Below, piece by piece: positions 63,372-64,000 of a stretch of DNA of 64,000 bases. The stretch lies in the NCBI RefSeq assembly GCF_040270295.1, contig NZ_JBELOE010000102.1; one strand, written 5' to 3'. The position numbers and the translations under genes were made by a program. The notes under the pieces are model-generated. The model worked only from the letters and a program-made list of their open reading frames with translations. It had not been told where the DNA came from and did no database searches. Source of the stretch: Catenovulum sediminis. GTDB lineage: Bacteria; Pseudomonadota; Gammaproteobacteria; Enterobacterales; Alteromonadaceae. Within the stretch, counting starts at the first letter, position 1; each line of letters opens with the position of its first letter.

Positions 63372-64000
63372 ATGAATCATTCAACCATTAACCACCTTAT
63401 TATTGATTGGGGTACAACCAATTTTCGTGCATTTGCAATAAATGCAAACGGCGAAATCGTATCTCAAACGGCTTCGGCTTTAGGTTTAATGCAAGTAAAA
63501 GATGGCGCATTCGCCAACGCATTACAAACCATTTTAGAAAACTGGTTGCAAGATTATCATCACTTGCCCGTTTACATGGCCGGTATGATAGGCTCAGCTC
63601 AAGGCTGGCAAAATGTTAATTACGTACAAGCACCCGCGACCTTGTCAGAACTTGCAAGTAAAACGTACAAAATGCACTTACCATGGGGCACCGACGCCTA
63701 TATCGTGCCCGGCGTTAGTTTTAAAAATAGTGCTGGAATACAAGATGTTATGCGTGGCGAAGAAGTTCAGTTATTTGGTTTAGCAAAACAACTGAATACG
63801 GCACAATTCGTCGCTCTGTTCCCGGGTACACATAGCAAACACATTCAATTTAATAATCAAAGCATTGCTGATTTTTCTACTTTTATGACAGGCGAGCTTT
63901 ATTCTTTATTAATAAACAATAGTATTTTAGGTAAAAACTTACCTCAGCAGAGTAAAGATAACGATACCTTTATGAAAGGTGTAATTGAAAGCCAAACCAA
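63372..64000 (+). CDS. dgoK: 2-dehydro-3-deoxygalactonokinase, 3' truncated by window end
   Basis: The first 209 complete codons are present and the frame is open to the window edge. DgoK blocks: DWGTTNFRAF (residues 12-21), MAGMIGSAQGW, QAPATL, DVMRGEE, LFPGTHSKHI and FMTGELYSLL. It phosphorylates 2-keto-3-deoxygalactonate to KDPGal in the De Ley-Doudoroff galactose pathway. It is 12 bp after the sugar porter in one operon. The aldolase DgoA is expected just outside the window. Confidence 0.92.
   Translation, partial: MNHSTINHLIIDWGTTNFRAFAINANGEIVSQTASALGLMQVKDGAFANALQTILENWLQDYHHLPVYMAGMIGSAQGWQNVNYVQAPATLSELASKTYKMHLPWGTDAYIVPGVSFKNSAGIQDVMRGEEVQLFGLAKQLNTAQFVALFPGTHSKHIQFNNQSIADFSTFMTGELYSLLINNSILGKNLPQQSKDNDTFMKGVIESQT

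Overview
The window reads as an AT-rich chromosome segment of a marine, alga-degrading gammaproteobacterium, most likely in the Alteromonadales (Catenovulum / Paraglaciecola / Alteromonas-like). This rests on gene content: PL6, PL7 and PL17 alginate lyases, a TonB-dependent receptor, S1 sulfatases, many lipoprotein signal peptides, and FadR/GntR and DeoR regulators. The genus is an inference that I cannot test here. Almost the whole window is polysaccharide utilisation. I see no rRNA, tRNA, CRISPR array or transposase.

Layout. (1) 0.1-9.3 kb: a depolymerisation block with two S1 sulfatases, a DUF5060-type putative glycosidase and a GH2 beta-galactosidase. (2) 9.3-11.4 kb: an accessory island with a small membrane protein and a TadA-like deaminase, each followed at its stop codon by a near-identical ~143-bp repeat, resembling gene cassettes. 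(3) 11.4-22.8 kb: a rhamnose/uronate block with a GH115 alpha-glucuronidase, a CE12-like esterase, a rhamnulokinase-like kinase, a RhaD-type aldolase/dehydrogenase, RhaI, class II FBP aldolase and a DeoR regulator. (4) 22.9-27.6 kb: fructose-1,6-bisphosphatase, a GntR regulator, KduD, KduI and a GH43-like lipoprotein. (5) 27.7-47.9 kb: the alginate locus with a DEH-reductase-like SDR, KdgK, PL7, a FadR-type regulator, a TonB receptor, PL6, PL17, KdgF, a uronate MFS transporter and a second PL6-fold lipoprotein, then a tandem CE12-like esterase and a TIM-barrel isomerase. (6) 47.9-50.8 kb: KatG and an intergenic region with five copies of a ~22-bp motif. (7) 50.8-64 kb: a galactose-type block with a Tat-exported molybdopterin oxidoreductase (two subunits), its maturation factors (MocA-like, XdhC), a sulfatase, GlpD, an SMP-30-like lipoprotein, two paralogous GntR regulators, a sugar MFS porter and the start of dgoK.

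How it fits together. Alginate is probably cut outside the cell (PL7, PL6), imported by the TonB receptor, reduced to monomers by PL17, ring-opened by KdgF, reduced to KDG by the SDR and phosphorylated by KdgK. KduI/KduD give a second route to KDG. The KDPG aldolase is not in the window. Rhamnose goes through RhaI, the kinase and RhaD to DHAP and lactate. Fba and Fbp supply gluconeogenesis from these triose products. In the right-hand block, a periplasmic oxidase, a lactonase-like protein and DgoK suggest oxidative galactose catabolism.

The observations I rate highest are: a PL6-fold lipoprotein in which the catalytic Lys and Arg and both Ca-binding Glu positions are all replaced; a regulon-like set of palindromes AAACATNNNATGTTT across the right-hand block; 10-bp-phased GTGATTG repeats at the rhamnose/aldolase promoters; the cassette-like repeats; and the Tat/Moco enzyme coupled to a sulfatase/DgoK block.
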